A stretch of 64,000 nt of DNA, from positions 1 to 64,000 of the forward strand of contig JAILHX010000079.1 in the NCBI GenBank assembly GCA_024695565.1, in the 5' to 3' direction. Below the pieces are notes generated by a model that had not been told where the DNA came from, did not search any database, and saw only the letters and a list, made by a program, of their open reading frames with translations. Both the position numbers and the translations under genes were made by a program. Below, one piece after another: positions 35,200 through 44,020 of the stretch. This DNA is from Saccharofermentans sp. (lineage in GTDB: Bacteria > Bacillota_A > Clostridia > Saccharofermentanales > Saccharofermentanaceae). Every line of letters begins with the position of its first letter. Positions within the stretch are counted from its first letter, which is position 1.

Positions 35200-36084
35200 T
35201 TAGCCTTCCGCAGTTGTCTCTGCCGTCTCTCCGGTATCTTCTTCGACATAAGGGATCATGATGAATACGTCTTCAAGCTTACCGATCTGGGAATAAGGTC
35301 TCAGTGTAGCCGTGATCTCAAGAGAATTGGAATTATCGACTGACTCGATCACTCCGATCGGGATACCCTCAGGGAACAAACCGCCGTCACCAGACGTAAC
35401 GATCTCCATTCCGGGTTCGAGATGAACGTCCGAATCGATATCCGTTACAAGGCAAAGGCCGTATCTTTTGAGCTCGGCATCTCCGAGCACCATAAAAGTA
35501 GCGCCGTTAACTTCATTGACCTTGCCCGCAACGGCAAAGCCTTCATGAAGCAGAGGCAGAACTCTTGATTCATTATCAGAAGTCTCGATAACACGGCCGA
35601 CGAGGTTCATCTCTACGTCGAGCACCGGATATGAATTGCCCTCTTCTAAGGCAATTCCGTCATTGGCGCCCGCATTGAGCCTTATCGTAGAGAACCATTC
35701 GTCAGATTCTCTCGACAGTATGGAAGCGCCGTAGATCTCATAGTTGCTGAACATATCCTTGATATGCAGGGCATCCTTAAGCTCCTCATATCTTAGAGCA
35801 GCCTCTTCGTTCTGCGTAAGCTGATATCTGAGGTCAGCGATCTGCTCTTTTAATGCCTGGTTCTCTTCTCTGATCGCAATACCGTCGGTAATTGCAGACC
35901 AGAAATCGGATAAGGTATCTCCCGCTTTCTTAACAAGCGACTGAGCAGGAGAGCTTATCAGTTGGACCGGCTGCAGGATCTTCTTCACAGGGCTTCCCGG
36001 AAGCAGGCTCAATACAGCACCTGCCGCCAAAACAAGCAGAACGATAAGTGCTATGAACCATTTAGACTTTAAAAGCTTCTTCAA
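35200..36084 (-). CDS. mreC: Rod-shape-determining protein MreC
   Basis: 294 aa. An N-terminal transmembrane helix (about 8-28), a helical coiled coil (about 70-105) and two beta-barrel domains form the extracytoplasmic scaffold that contacts PBP2. Typical MreC segments: SWFSTIRLNAGANDGI and VVTSGDGGLFPEGIPIG. Start is TTG with AGGAGA upstream. The C-terminal tail is Glu/Thr-rich. Confidence 0.93.
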   Translation of the reverse strand: MKKLLKSKWFIALIVLLVLAAGAVLSLLPGSPVKKILQPVQLISSPAQSLVKKAGDTLSDFWSAITDGIAIREENQALKEQIADLRYQLTQNEEAALRYEELKDALHIKDMFSNYEIYGASILSRESDEWFSTIRLNAGANDGIALEEGNSYPVLDVEMNLVGRVIETSDNESRVLPLLHEGFAVAGKVNEVNGATFMVLGDAELKRYGLCLVTDIDSDVHLEPGMEIVTSGDGGLFPEGIPIGVIESVDNSNSLEITATLRPYSQIGKLEDVFIMIPYVEEDTGETAETTAEG

Positions 36085-36110
36085 GGATATTCTCCTGCCC
36101 TTTTACGGGA

Positions 36111-36635
36111 TCAGCCCTTCTTACCGCAGCAGTTCTTATATTTCTTGCCTGAACCGCAAGGGCACGGATCGTTACGGCCGATATGCTCGGAATGAGCCAT
36201 ATTGCTCTCACGATACTCTTTTGTGATCTCATTTCTCTTCTCATCTGTAAGAATGTTCTTCCATGCCTTGATGTTGTAGAGCCAGTCAGCCTTTGCATCA
36301 CGCATGTTGTAGTAGAGCTTCTCGTAATCGATAACAAGCTTGATCTGATAATCTTCGTCGATAGCCTCGAGATCGATGTCATCGCCGTTTGTAAGGCTGG
36401 ACTTGATTCCGTCGATGAAGCCTACGAAAACATCCATAGCCTCCTTCGGGAAGTCGAGTTTCTTAGCCATCTCAGCAGCTGTGCCGCTCAAAAATTCCTC
36501 ATTGTCAGGATAAGCGCCCAGGATCTTCTCGTAAGCAACCTTCTCCATTGCATAGTAGCGGTTGATATATTCGATATATTCCTGCTTATTTGAAGCATCT
36601 TCTGATTTGTCCATCCAAGTCTTGTAATAACTCAT
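36111..36635 (-). CDS. SEC-C zinc-motif protein
   Basis: 174 aa. A helical N-terminal domain (1-145) of unknown role ends in a zinc-binding SEC-C motif, [18 protein letters not shown], nearly identical to the SecA tail. In SecA this motif binds SecB and ribosomes; free-standing SEC-C proteins may compete for the same partners. GGAGG before the ATG. It lies between icd and mreC. Confidence 0.85.
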   Translation of the reverse strand: MSYYKTWMDKSEDASNKQEYIEYINRYYAMEKVAYEKILGAYPDNEEFLSGTAAEMAKKLDFPKEAMDVFVGFIDGIKSSLTNGDDIDLEAIDEDYQIKLVIDYEKLYYNMRDAKADWLYNIKAWKNILTDEKRNEITKEYRESNMAHSEHIGRNDPCPCGSGKKYKNCCGKKG

Positions 36636-36659
36636 TTTGTTAATCCTCCGGAAACGATA

Positions 36660-37856
36660 TTAAAGTTTTGCGGCAATAGCCTTGAGGAAGTCCTCAGTGT
36701 TAACAACGTTCTTGTCTTCTCTGTCAAGGAGGTTGTTAAGGTCACCTGTGATCGTACCTTCCTCGATTGTCTCGATCGAAGCCTTTTCGAGCTTATCGGC
36801 AAAAGCCTCAAGCTCAGGAAGCTCATCTAACTGGGCTCTCTTTCTGAGGGCTCCGGTCCAGGCGAAAAGTGTAGCCATAGGGTTAGTAGATGTCTGCTCA
36901 CCCTTGAGGTATCTGTAATAGTGGCGTGTAACTGTTCCGTGAGCAGCCTCATACTCGTAAACGCCCTTAGGTGAAACGAGAACGGAAGTCATCATCGCGA
37001 GTGAACCGCATGCGGAAGCAAGCATATCGCTCATAACGTCGCCGTCATAGTTCTTGAGCGCCCAGACAAAACCGCCTGAAGAACGCATAACTCTTGCAAC
37101 AGCATCATCGATAAGTGTGTAGAAATATGTGATTCCGGCAGCTTCGAACTTATCCTTGTACTGCTCGTCATACATCTTCTGGAAGATTTCCTTGAATCTT
37201 CCGTCATATTTCTTGGAAATAGTATCTTTGGTAGCGAACCAGAGATCCTGCTTTGTATCCAATGCATACTGGAAGCAGGAGCTTGCAAATGCCTCGATCG
37301 ACTTATCCGTGTTGTAAAGTCCCTGAACGATGCCTGATCCCTGGTATTCGAAAATCGTCTGGTTCTCAGTTCTTCCGTCAGGATATGTGATTACGAGGTC
37401 TGCTCTGGCAGGACCGTCAACAACAAATTCGGTATCTCTGTAAACATCACCGTATGCGTGTCTTGCGATAGTGATCGGCTTCTCCCAGCAGGATACGAAA
37501 GGCTTAATGCCCTTAACCAGGATAGGAGCTCTGAAAACAGTACCGTCAAGGATCGCTCTGATCGTTCCGTTAGGGCTCTTCCACATGCTGTGAAGGTCAT
37601 ATTCGGTCATTCTCTGAGCATTAGGTGTGATCGTGGCGCACTTAACGGCAACTCCAAGCTCATTGGTCCTGTTAGCTGCATCGATAGTGACCTGGTCACC
37701 CGTCTCGTCTCTGTGCTTAAGTCCGAGATCGAAGTATTCGGTCTTCAGATCGACAAAAGGCAGAATAACGATGTCCTTTATCTGCTTCCAGATAATTCTT
37801 GTCATCTCGTCCCCATCCATCTCAACAAGCGGGGTTTTCATCTGAATCTTAGCCAT
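36660..37856 (-). CDS. icd: NADP-dependent isocitrate dehydrogenase (eukaryotic-like subfamily)
   Basis: 398 aa, matching the homodimeric type II group (mitochondrial IDH2-like) rather than the E. coli type. Diagnostic parts: VEMDGDEMTRIIW at the N-terminus, KSPNGTIRAILDGTVFRAPI (substrate serine and arginine), the DGDVMSD metal aspartates and AAHGTVTRHYYRY with the NADP-binding tail. It makes 2-oxoglutarate and NADPH. GAGGAG lies before the ATG, with its own promoter just upstream. Confidence 0.96.
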   Translation of the reverse strand: MAKIQMKTPLVEMDGDEMTRIIWKQIKDIVILPFVDLKTEYFDLGLKHRDETGDQVTIDAANRTNELGVAVKCATITPNAQRMTEYDLHSMWKSPNGTIRAILDGTVFRAPILVKGIKPFVSCWEKPITIARHAYGDVYRDTEFVVDGPARADLVITYPDGRTENQTIFEYQGSGIVQGLYNTDKSIEAFASSCFQYALDTKQDLWFATKDTISKKYDGRFKEIFQKMYDEQYKDKFEAAGITYFYTLIDDAVARVMRSSGGFVWALKNYDGDVMSDMLASACGSLAMMTSVLVSPKGVYEYEAAHGTVTRHYYRYLKGEQTSTNPMATLFAWTGALRKRAQLDELPELEAFADKLEKASIETIEEGTITGDLNNLLDREDKNVVNTEDFLKAIAAKL

Positions 37857-37887
37857 ATAAACTCCTCATCTAAATAAATACTAGAAG

Positions 37888-37916
37888 ATTTTAAGTCATA
37901 AGCACCTTAACGTCAA
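37888..37916 (-). promoter_or_regulatory. Promoter of icd
   Basis: On the minus strand TTGACG (37911-37916), a 17-nt spacer and TAAAAT (37888-37893), about 32 nt upstream of the icd ATG. Confidence 0.6.
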
Positions 37917-37943
37917 ATCAGATAATGGGGAAAAACGTAATGA

Positions 37944-37970
37944 AAACGCACCTGAAAAAAGGCGCATCTT
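37944..37970 (-). terminator. Terminator after holA
   Basis: On the minus strand, ATGCGCCT pairs with AGGTGCGT (two wobbles) across a T-rich loop, followed by TTTT and a second T run. It begins at the last base of the holA stop and precedes the icd promoter. Confidence 0.6.
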
Positions 37971-39013
37971 TATGCGTTTGTGCGCGCGGAAGCCTTGACC
38001 AGAACGATCTCGAGCGAATGCCGCTCATCTATAAGACCGTGCTTAAACTCGCTGTCTGAGTCAGATGCTGCCAGATAGAGCTTTATCAGGTCCTTCATAT
38101 CAAAGTTCCTTGCCTGCTGGCAGAGTTTTTTGGCCCTGAATTCGTTCATTCCGGTCCTGTCGACCAGAACCGACTGGCTTCCCGCCTCCTTGGCCATGAT
38201 CAAAGCCTTGATATGTCCGACAACAGACGCCCTGATCTTAACGACAGGCTCTTTATTCTGAATGAGTTTGTCGAGCGTTCCCAATGCAATGTCGGTTCTT
38301 CCGCTGCCGCAGGCATCCATGATGTCAAATATCTTGCCGCTTAAGTCCGGAGGACAGCAAAGCTCAACGATATCGGGAGTAACTTCCGTATAACCCTTGT
38401 TCTGGCAATAGAGCGAGACCTTATTGATCTCGTTAACAAGCTCCATCATATTGTCTGAACACCTTGAAGACATTGAGTTTGCGGCTTCAAAACCGATCCT
38501 TAGACCTTCTTTGCCGAATCTGTTGGATATCCAGCCTGTGAGCTCGTTATCTTCGAAGCCGCTCATTGAAGCCACGGTTCCGAACTGAAGGAACGTCTTA
38601 AAAGCCTTCTTGCGGCTGTCAACATTCTCCTCGAAGAAAACAACGACAGTCGAAGACGGGAGATTCTCCAATATTGCTGTATCTCTATCAGACAACTCCC
38701 TATTGGGAAGTCCTGACTGTTTTACAACGATAAGTCTCTTAGGAGACATCCACGGCGGCATTGCCACCAGTTCCTCGAGCTTTGAGATATCGAACTTGTC
38801 ACCCGTTCTGGTGTCAATTACGGCCATATCCATATCTTCGGCGCCTTCACCAAGGCACACCTTCTTGAGCATGGATACGGCTCCGTCGATCATGTAATTC
38901 TCGGTGCCGTACATCAGCACAAGACCCAAAGAGTCAGGCTCTTTGTTGATCTTGTTAAGCATCTGTCTGGCATTCAAAACGCCTTTTGGAAGTGATTTTG
39001 CCTTCACAGCCAT
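37970..39013 (-). CDS. holA: DNA polymerase III delta subunit (HolA)
   Basis: 347 aa. The clamp-loader subunit that opens the sliding clamp. Recognisable features: LVLMYGTENYMIDGAV at the N-terminus, LIVVKQSG, VVVFFEE, and a helical C-terminal collar region. In many Bacillota holA directly follows comEC. Here a GH25 lysozyme gene, a nuclease-like gene and palindrome array 2 lie between them. It starts 6 nt past the lysozyme stop with GGAGG upstream. Confidence 0.9.
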   Translation of the reverse strand: MAVKAKSLPKGVLNARQMLNKINKEPDSLGLVLMYGTENYMIDGAVSMLKKVCLGEGAEDMDMAVIDTRTGDKFDISKLEELVAMPPWMSPKRLIVVKQSGLPNRELSDRDTAILENLPSSTVVVFFEENVDSRKKAFKTFLQFGTVASMSGFEDNELTGWISNRFGKEGLRIGFEAANSMSSRCSDNMMELVNEINKVSLYCQNKGYTEVTPDIVELCCPPDLSGKIFDIMDACGSGRTDIALGTLDKLIQNKEPVVKIRASVVGHIKALIMAKEAGSQSVLVDRTGMNEFRAKKLCQQARNFDMKDLIKLYLAASDSDSEFKHGLIDERHSLEIVLVKASARTNA

Positions 39014-39019
39014 CAGTTA

Positions 39020-40234
39020 TCAGCCTCCGCCGAATATCTCGGGATATCTGCTCTTATAAAGGATATCCGTATCAACGTCTTCAGAACATCCGTCTATCCT
39101 GCCGATAGAACCGGTCTGCCACACCGTGTAATCACCTTCATAAGTGGTCTCTCTTACATAATGCGCAAGCCATACATCATATCCTGCGGGCTCCCAGATG
39201 ATCTCGAGATAATACTTGCTCGCATAAAGGATCGTACTGTATCCGTTCTCTTCCATGATCCCTGCGAATTCATAGAACAGATTATTAATGTCGCAGATAC
39301 TCATGTTGTACTTCTGGAAATGAGACCAGCTCTCCCAGTCGAAAGCAACAGGCAGATCGATCTGCTTGCCTTCAAGCACTTTGAGGAGTTCAGCCGAATG
39401 CTCTGTAAGCTCTTCGATGGTGCAGTCTGTTGAATAGTAGTAAACACCGATAATTAGACCTGCATCGTGAGCATCCTGGTAGTATTCTTCGAATTTACGG
39501 TCCTCACCAAGCTCGCCGTTGTTGTAGATCATGGCTCTGAGATACACAAAATCGCAGCCCGCAGCCTTGACCTTCTCAAAATCTATATCGCCCTGATATC
39601 TGGAAACATCGATTCCGTAAGCGATGTCACTGTCAGGATATCTCTCCATAAAGTCACTATATGCAAGCGTTACATGCTCTTCGGTGCCGCCACCGCCGCC
39701 ACCTGACGAACTGGGCACATATACCTTAACCGTCATGCTTCCGCTTCTGGTATTGCCCGCGTCATCAACAAGCGTAAGTTCGATCGGATAGCTTCCTTCT
39801 GTTGAAGTATCGACCTCACCGTCAATGATGCACTCGACCTGACTGTCAGCGTCATCGATAAAACCTACATATCTGTTGATGTCAAACTCTTCTCCGACCT
39901 CGATATAAGCGGTCTCGGGGAGATTAAGCCAGATAGGAGCAGTAGCATCTACTTCCGGCGCATTCATGTGCGGAATAGATGGCGTCGGAGACGGTGTAGG
40001 CGTTGGTGTAGATGTAGATTCCTCGGTTGTCGGTGCCGGTTCGCTGGCAACTATATCACCGATCGTCTCCATAGAAATGGTCTGCTCTGAGCTGCTGCTC
40101 TCTTCGGTATCCGTTGCCTTAGTATCACATCCGGCAAGGAACGCCAAACTCACAGAAGCCACTAAGCAGGCTGCCGTCAGCGACTTGACTGTCTTAGGTA
40201 GATTAACTCTGTTTTTCTTCATAAAATCTCTCAT
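39020..40234 (-). CDS. GH25-family lysozyme lipoprotein
   Basis: 404 aa from the ATG at 40234 (MRDFMKKNRVN), which has AGGAAAG upstream; the longer frame is unsupported. A lipoprotein signal peptide ends in SLAFLAGC. A Ser/Thr/Pro-rich linker (TPTPTPSPTPS) leads to an Ig-like DUF5011-type domain (about 98-175), a Gly-rich hinge, and a GH25 muramidase domain with DVSRYQGDIDFEKVKAAG, YYYSTD and the catalytic AFDWES. It probably cleaves the cell's own wall from the outer face of the membrane. Confidence 0.9.
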   Translation of the reverse strand: MRDFMKKNRVNLPKTVKSLTAACLVASVSLAFLAGCDTKATDTEESSSSEQTISMETIGDIVASEPAPTTEESTSTPTPTPSPTPSIPHMNAPEVDATAPIWLNLPETAYIEVGEEFDINRYVGFIDDADSQVECIIDGEVDTSTEGSYPIELTLVDDAGNTRSGSMTVKVYVPSSSGGGGGGTEEHVTLAYSDFMERYPDSDIAYGIDVSRYQGDIDFEKVKAAGCDFVYLRAMIYNNGELGEDRKFEEYYQDAHDAGLIIGVYYYSTDCTIEELTEHSAELLKVLEGKQIDLPVAFDWESWSHFQKYNMSICDINNLFYEFAGIMEENGYSTILYASKYYLEIIWEPAGYDVWLAHYVRETTYEGDYTVWQTGSIGRIDGCSEDVDTDILYKSRYPEIFGGG

Positions 40235-40265
40235 TTCTTTCCTATTTTCCCATACTGTACACTCG

Positions 40266-40310
40266 ATTATAACAAACAATGTCTGATTTCAACCGCTGTT
40301 TAGAGGACAA
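40266..40310 (-). promoter_or_regulatory. Probable promoter region of the lysozyme-holA genes
   Basis: On the minus strand TATAAT (40266-40271) lies about 32 nt ahead of the lysozyme ATG, with TTGAAA 15 nt (suboptimal) further upstream. The motif TTTAGAGGACAAA (plus-strand reading, about 40299-40311) also occurs near 60412, upstream of the kinase-like gene of the TerY-P cluster. Confidence 0.4.
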
Positions 40311-40343
40311 AATAAGGCAAAGGAAATTGACCTGTTTACATGG

Positions 40344-41144
40344 TCAATCTAAGAGATAGCGCCTGATTATCTGATCAACCAGTTTGACATCGATCGGCAT
40401 AGTACTTGTTTCCCATGTGGTTATCAGACTGTCCCCCGGCAGATATCCGTTCTTCTCATAACAGTTGATCCTGAATGTGTTTTTTCTCGCATAATCTGCA
40501 TCATCCATTTTGCCCAAGTGCTCCCAATACATGACTTTCCTTCTTTTCACGTTCAACACAGTAAAATCAGGATGTATACGACCGAGTCCTATTAACGTTA
40601 ACGGGCATTCGTATTTATATGGAATACTGTTTTTCGCCAGCGCATTAGCAATCAAAATCTCCGACTTAGATCTGACCCTCTCATTCTTATCCGTATAGAA
40701 CTCAGATTCATCATTCTCAAAACGCCCGCCGGTATAAGGCTGTGACAGCCATTCACTGACGAATTGGGAATCTGTAGGCACTAACGGAACGATGAGCTTT
40801 TGCCGGGCTTTATTCAGGGATTCGTAGTAGGATTCCGGGGTGGTTTTGTTACATAATGCTATGGTTTTCTCGATTTGTTTAAGTTCAGACTCAATCTTTT
40901 TAAGCACAAACTTAAGATAGTCATATGTCGCAACTTGTTCAGCGATCATCGTTTTCGAGGTCTTTAAGTACTTTTGTGCTTTTCCGGCCTCTTTTATGAA
41001 GATTTGATTCTTCTTGGAATCAATGCGAATACGGTAATTTGGGGTCCCTTTATATCTGAGCTTTTTTAAGCGCATTAAAGCTTCGTTACGCATTTTCAAC
41101 AATTCAGCTTTCCTGATTTCAAGTTGACTTATTAACTGATTCAT
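40344..41144 (-). CDS. Nuclease-like protein 2 (PD-(D/E)XK-like C-terminal half), array-associated
   Basis: 266 aa from the ATG at 41144, which follows AAGGAG; an upstream in-frame ATG falls inside the array. It is paralogous to the protein at 27096-27884. The helical, Lys/Leu-rich N-terminal half (1-118) is weakly similar. The C-terminal half shares ERVRSKSE (E162), IPYKYECPL, IHPDF (190-194) and YWEHLGK (206-212), about half identical by eye. Nuclease function is inferred from the acidic/His/Lys pattern only. Palindrome array 2 fills the 354 nt back to the comEC stop. A hairpin (ATTGACC/GGTCAAT, 40326-40348) overlaps its stop. Confidence 0.75.
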   Translation of the reverse strand: MNQLISQLEIRKAELLKMRNEALMRLKKLRYKGTPNYRIRIDSKKNQIFIKEAGKAQKYLKTSKTMIAEQVATYDYLKFVLKKIESELKQIEKTIALCNKTTPESYYESLNKARQKLIVPLVPTDSQFVSEWLSQPYTGGRFENDESEFYTDKNERVRSKSEILIANALAKNSIPYKYECPLTLIGLGRIHPDFTVLNVKRRKVMYWEHLGKMDDADYARKNTFRINCYEKNGYLPGDSLITTWETSTMPIDVKLVDQIIRRYLLD

Positions 41145-41161
41145 ACAATTCTCCTTCCCAT

Positions 41162-41492
41162 ACCGACTAAGAGTCAAAAACAAAAGTTTAGTCGGTGTTA
41201 ATTTACTGTTTGGTAAAGCTATTCTGGTATTTGATACCGACTAAAACCTGAAAACACTTTATTAGTCTGTAATAATTGTCATTTGATTGATTGAAATATC
41301 TGTTTTTTTACCGACTAAAACGAGGAATCAGAGATTTAGTCGGTGTCAATCTATTCATAACTGCCGTTTTATTCTGTTTCTAGACCGACAAAATAGCGAA
41401 AAGGCAGATATAGTCGGCAATCACAGATAGTAGTTGCCTTTTTATAACTGAAAATCCACCGACTAAACATCGAAAAGCGCTATGTAGTCGGT
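41162..41492. repeat. Palindrome array 2: five 35-nt units, exact 74-bp period
   Basis: Units at 41162-41196, 41236-41270, 41310-41344, 41384-41418 and 41458-41492. Each is 35 nt, bounded by ACCGACTAA and TTAGTCGGT, with single changes in units 2, 4 and 5. Interiors of 17 nt and spacers of 39 nt differ in sequence but not in length. All four start-to-start distances are 74 bp. The array begins 6 nt from the comEC stop and ends just before the ribosome site of nuclease-like gene 2. This is the only content of the 354-nt gap between those genes. Confidence 0.93.
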
Positions 41493-41498
41493 AATCTC

Positions 41499-43907
41499 TC
41501 AGTTCCCCACTATCACCGCCCCTTCTTCATCCGTCCGGAAAACGCCGCACCCATAAGACTCAAGGCGGTCAAGCGTCTCAGGCGTCGGATGACCGTAGAA
41601 ATTGTTCCTGCCGACTGAAATCACGGCCAGTTCAGGAGAGCACGCCTCAATAAAAATGTCAGACGTGGAATACTTCGAGCCATGATGAGCGACCTTAAGG
41701 ATGTCGCAGTTAAGGTCAATACCGGCTCCTATCAGGATTTCCTCCGTCGAAAAGCCTATGTCTCCGGTAAAGAGTACAGCCGTATCTTCATCACCAAGAA
41801 TGTGAAGCATTGCGACAATGCTGTCTTCGTTGCCTCCGCTTCCGGCAGCCAGCGGATACAGAACATCCAAATAAACGTTCCCGGAAAGATCGATCCTGTC
41901 ACCTGCCGTCACTAATTCCAATGAAGCAATAAACAACTGAGCCTCTGATTCCGAATAACCTAACGATTTGAAGAATTCCAGAACATCTTTATCATTACTT
42001 CCCTCAGCGGGCACAAAGGCAGTTAATATCGACTTCGTCCTTCCGGATTCCCACAAAGCCGCTATACCGCCTGCGTGATCAACATCCCAATGGCTCATGA
42101 AGCAGTAATCGACCTGACGGACTCCATAGTAGTCAAGAAGATTGCTTACTGTTGAAGCGCCTTCTTCATAGGTTCCTGCGTCTATAAGGCACACATGCTC
42201 CGAAGTCATTATCAGACAGCAGTCGCCCTGCCCCACGTCAGCGAAAACGACGGTGCAGTCGGGACGGTTAATATACGCAAAGACTTCCGTTCCAACTAGG
42301 AAAGCCAGAATCAGGGCAAATACCTTAAGGAAAACGCGCTTAACGAAGCACGGCTGAAGGAAAACCAGGAACAGGACAATAAAGGCCGTCAGCAATAAAG
42401 CATTTCCAAGGCGAATCGGAGCCGTTCCACGTTCACTGATCAAACTCCCAAAAGAAACTATCCGCAGAAGCAGCTTAAGACATAACATGAACGGCATCGA
42501 GAGATTCTGTGACCAGAACGGAAAGAGATAGCACAAAAACACACACGGAATAAAGAATGTACAGGCTGTCTGGGCAGCAAACGAACCGGTTATCTGGATC
42601 AGAACATGCTCAGGATCAGGCCTCATCGAGATGTCAGACCAGAACGGGATCATGCCCATTTCTGCAGCAAGACAAGGGCTTATCAGGCCGGCCGCTTTCT
42701 CGCCAAAATGCAGTTTCTTAACGAAGCAATCCGTTATCTTGTCACTAAAGACTTTAATAGCGATACATGCACAAAAACTCATCTGAAAACCCGTTGACAG
42801 CGGGCTAAAAGGATCGGCTGCAGTCATTACGATTGAAGCAACGCTTAATGCCGATAACCAGTCCCTGCCGGCAAAGAAGCATATGCTCACAAAGGCTGCT
42901 CTTGTAACGCTGTCTCCCCAGCCTGTAAGAAAGCCTATCAAAACGGCAAAAACCGCATATATCACCAAGGCTTTCCGGCGCTTAATCTTGAGGGCATTTA
43001 AAACAAGCGGAAGACCTGCCAAAAACCCCGAGAAATGCGTTCCTGACACAGCCAGAAGATGCGAGCAGCAAGACATCCTGAAGTCACGCTTAATTTCATC
43101 ACTTACAAGGGACTTATCACCTACACACAAAGCGGCTGCAAGCGCCCTTAAGTTCCCGTCAAACGAGGCTGACACCGAATCTATTGAATCATTTCTGAGA
43201 CTAAAGAAAAACCTTTGAAGAAACGCTGATACATTGAGCGGAAAACCAGCTTTGCTTACTGTCTCAAAACGTTCTATGTTTATCACATACCGGATGCCTT
43301 TTGTCTTCAGGTATTCCCTGTAGTCAAATTCGCCCGGATTGCCTGCATTATCAGGCTCTCTGAGTTTTCCGTAAAGCAACAGTGAGTCACCAGGGTCTGC
43401 ATCAGGATAACCGTTATAAAAGTTGGCTTTTACGTATGCGCCACCCTCTAATCTGACAGTCATGTCGCAAGAACCTGAGAGGTCATAAGAAACAGATGTT
43501 ACCGTGCAGTTGTAGCAGTCAGACTCAACAACTGAATCATTCATCCTGGAACTGACGGTAATTCCAATAAACCCAAGGACAAGGCACAGCATAATTCCTG
43601 TAAAGATTATCGATGAGCTGCTCAGTCCCTTACCGTCAGGATTCATAAATAAACGGCTTTTATGCGATTCAAGCATGAGATGCCAAGAGGCACCTGCAAC
43701 AAACAAAATCATGACAACAGCGGGCCAGAAACTCTCAAACTTCCAGCAGACCCAGCTGCAGGTAACCGTAAGCAACGCAGGCAATAGTGCCGGGCGTTTC
43801 CTGAAGGCACCAAGAAGAACCATCAGCTCCCTGCCGCAGAGAATAAACCGCTCCTTGAGGGCTGATAATATGTTTATTCCGTATGTTTTGCCATAAAAAG
43901 TCTTCAT
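41499..43907 (-). CDS. comEC: ComEC/Rec2 DNA-uptake channel
   Basis: 802 aa. Polytopic membrane protein that carries one strand of transforming DNA across the membrane. An N-terminal OB-like exposed region (about 105-225) is followed by the multi-helix Competence domain (CSHLLAVSGTHFSGFLAGLPL, TGWGDSVTRAAF) and a C-terminal metallo-beta-lactamase-type domain (FADVGQGDCCLI, MSHWDVDHAGG, FTGDIG, KVAHHGSKYS) that may degrade the other strand. The ATG has no good ribosome site and is preceded by the palindrome TTAGAATTCTAA. The CTTGTCGG element lies 22 nt upstream. Confidence 0.95.
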   Translation of the reverse strand: MKTFYGKTYGINILSALKERFILCGRELMVLLGAFRKRPALLPALLTVTCSWVCWKFESFWPAVVMILFVAGASWHLMLESHKSRLFMNPDGKGLSSSSIIFTGIMLCLVLGFIGITVSSRMNDSVVESDCYNCTVTSVSYDLSGSCDMTVRLEGGAYVKANFYNGYPDADPGDSLLLYGKLREPDNAGNPGEFDYREYLKTKGIRYVINIERFETVSKAGFPLNVSAFLQRFFFSLRNDSIDSVSASFDGNLRALAAALCVGDKSLVSDEIKRDFRMSCCSHLLAVSGTHFSGFLAGLPLVLNALKIKRRKALVIYAVFAVLIGFLTGWGDSVTRAAFVSICFFAGRDWLSALSVASIVMTAADPFSPLSTGFQMSFCACIAIKVFSDKITDCFVKKLHFGEKAAGLISPCLAAEMGMIPFWSDISMRPDPEHVLIQITGSFAAQTACTFFIPCVFLCYLFPFWSQNLSMPFMLCLKLLLRIVSFGSLISERGTAPIRLGNALLLTAFIVLFLVFLQPCFVKRVFLKVFALILAFLVGTEVFAYINRPDCTVVFADVGQGDCCLIMTSEHVCLIDAGTYEEGASTVSNLLDYYGVRQVDYCFMSHWDVDHAGGIAALWESGRTKSILTAFVPAEGSNDKDVLEFFKSLGYSESEAQLFIASLELVTAGDRIDLSGNVYLDVLYPLAAGSGGNEDSIVAMLHILGDEDTAVLFTGDIGFSTEEILIGAGIDLNCDILKVAHHGSKYSTSDIFIEACSPELAVISVGRNNFYGHPTPETLDRLESYGCGVFRTDEEGAVIVGN

Positions 43908-43928
43908 GTTAGAATTCTAAGGTAGGTC

Positions 43929-43991
43929 CTTGTCGGTTTATGGTCCCAACTTTTTGTAAAATACCGACAAATCACTACAAAAACCGACAAG
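43929..43991. promoter_or_regulatory. Compound TTGTCGG/CCGACAA element between comEC and engB
   Basis: CTTGTCGG (43929-43936), CCGACAA (43964-43970) and AAAACCGACAAG (43980-43991); the last two CCGACAA boxes are 20 bp apart. The 28-nt segment 43964-43991 differs at one position from 30904-30931, ahead of the pilin-like operon. It lies between divergent comEC and engB and is candidate control DNA for comEC. Confidence 0.75.
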
Positions 43992-44020
43992 CTGAACACT
44001 ATATACAGAGTTGTGAACAT

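Noticed and set aside
41162..41492. Row of transcription terminators after comEC
   Set aside because: Stems lack downstream T runs, loops are 17 nt, and five terminators at an exact 74-bp spacing have no plausible termination role.
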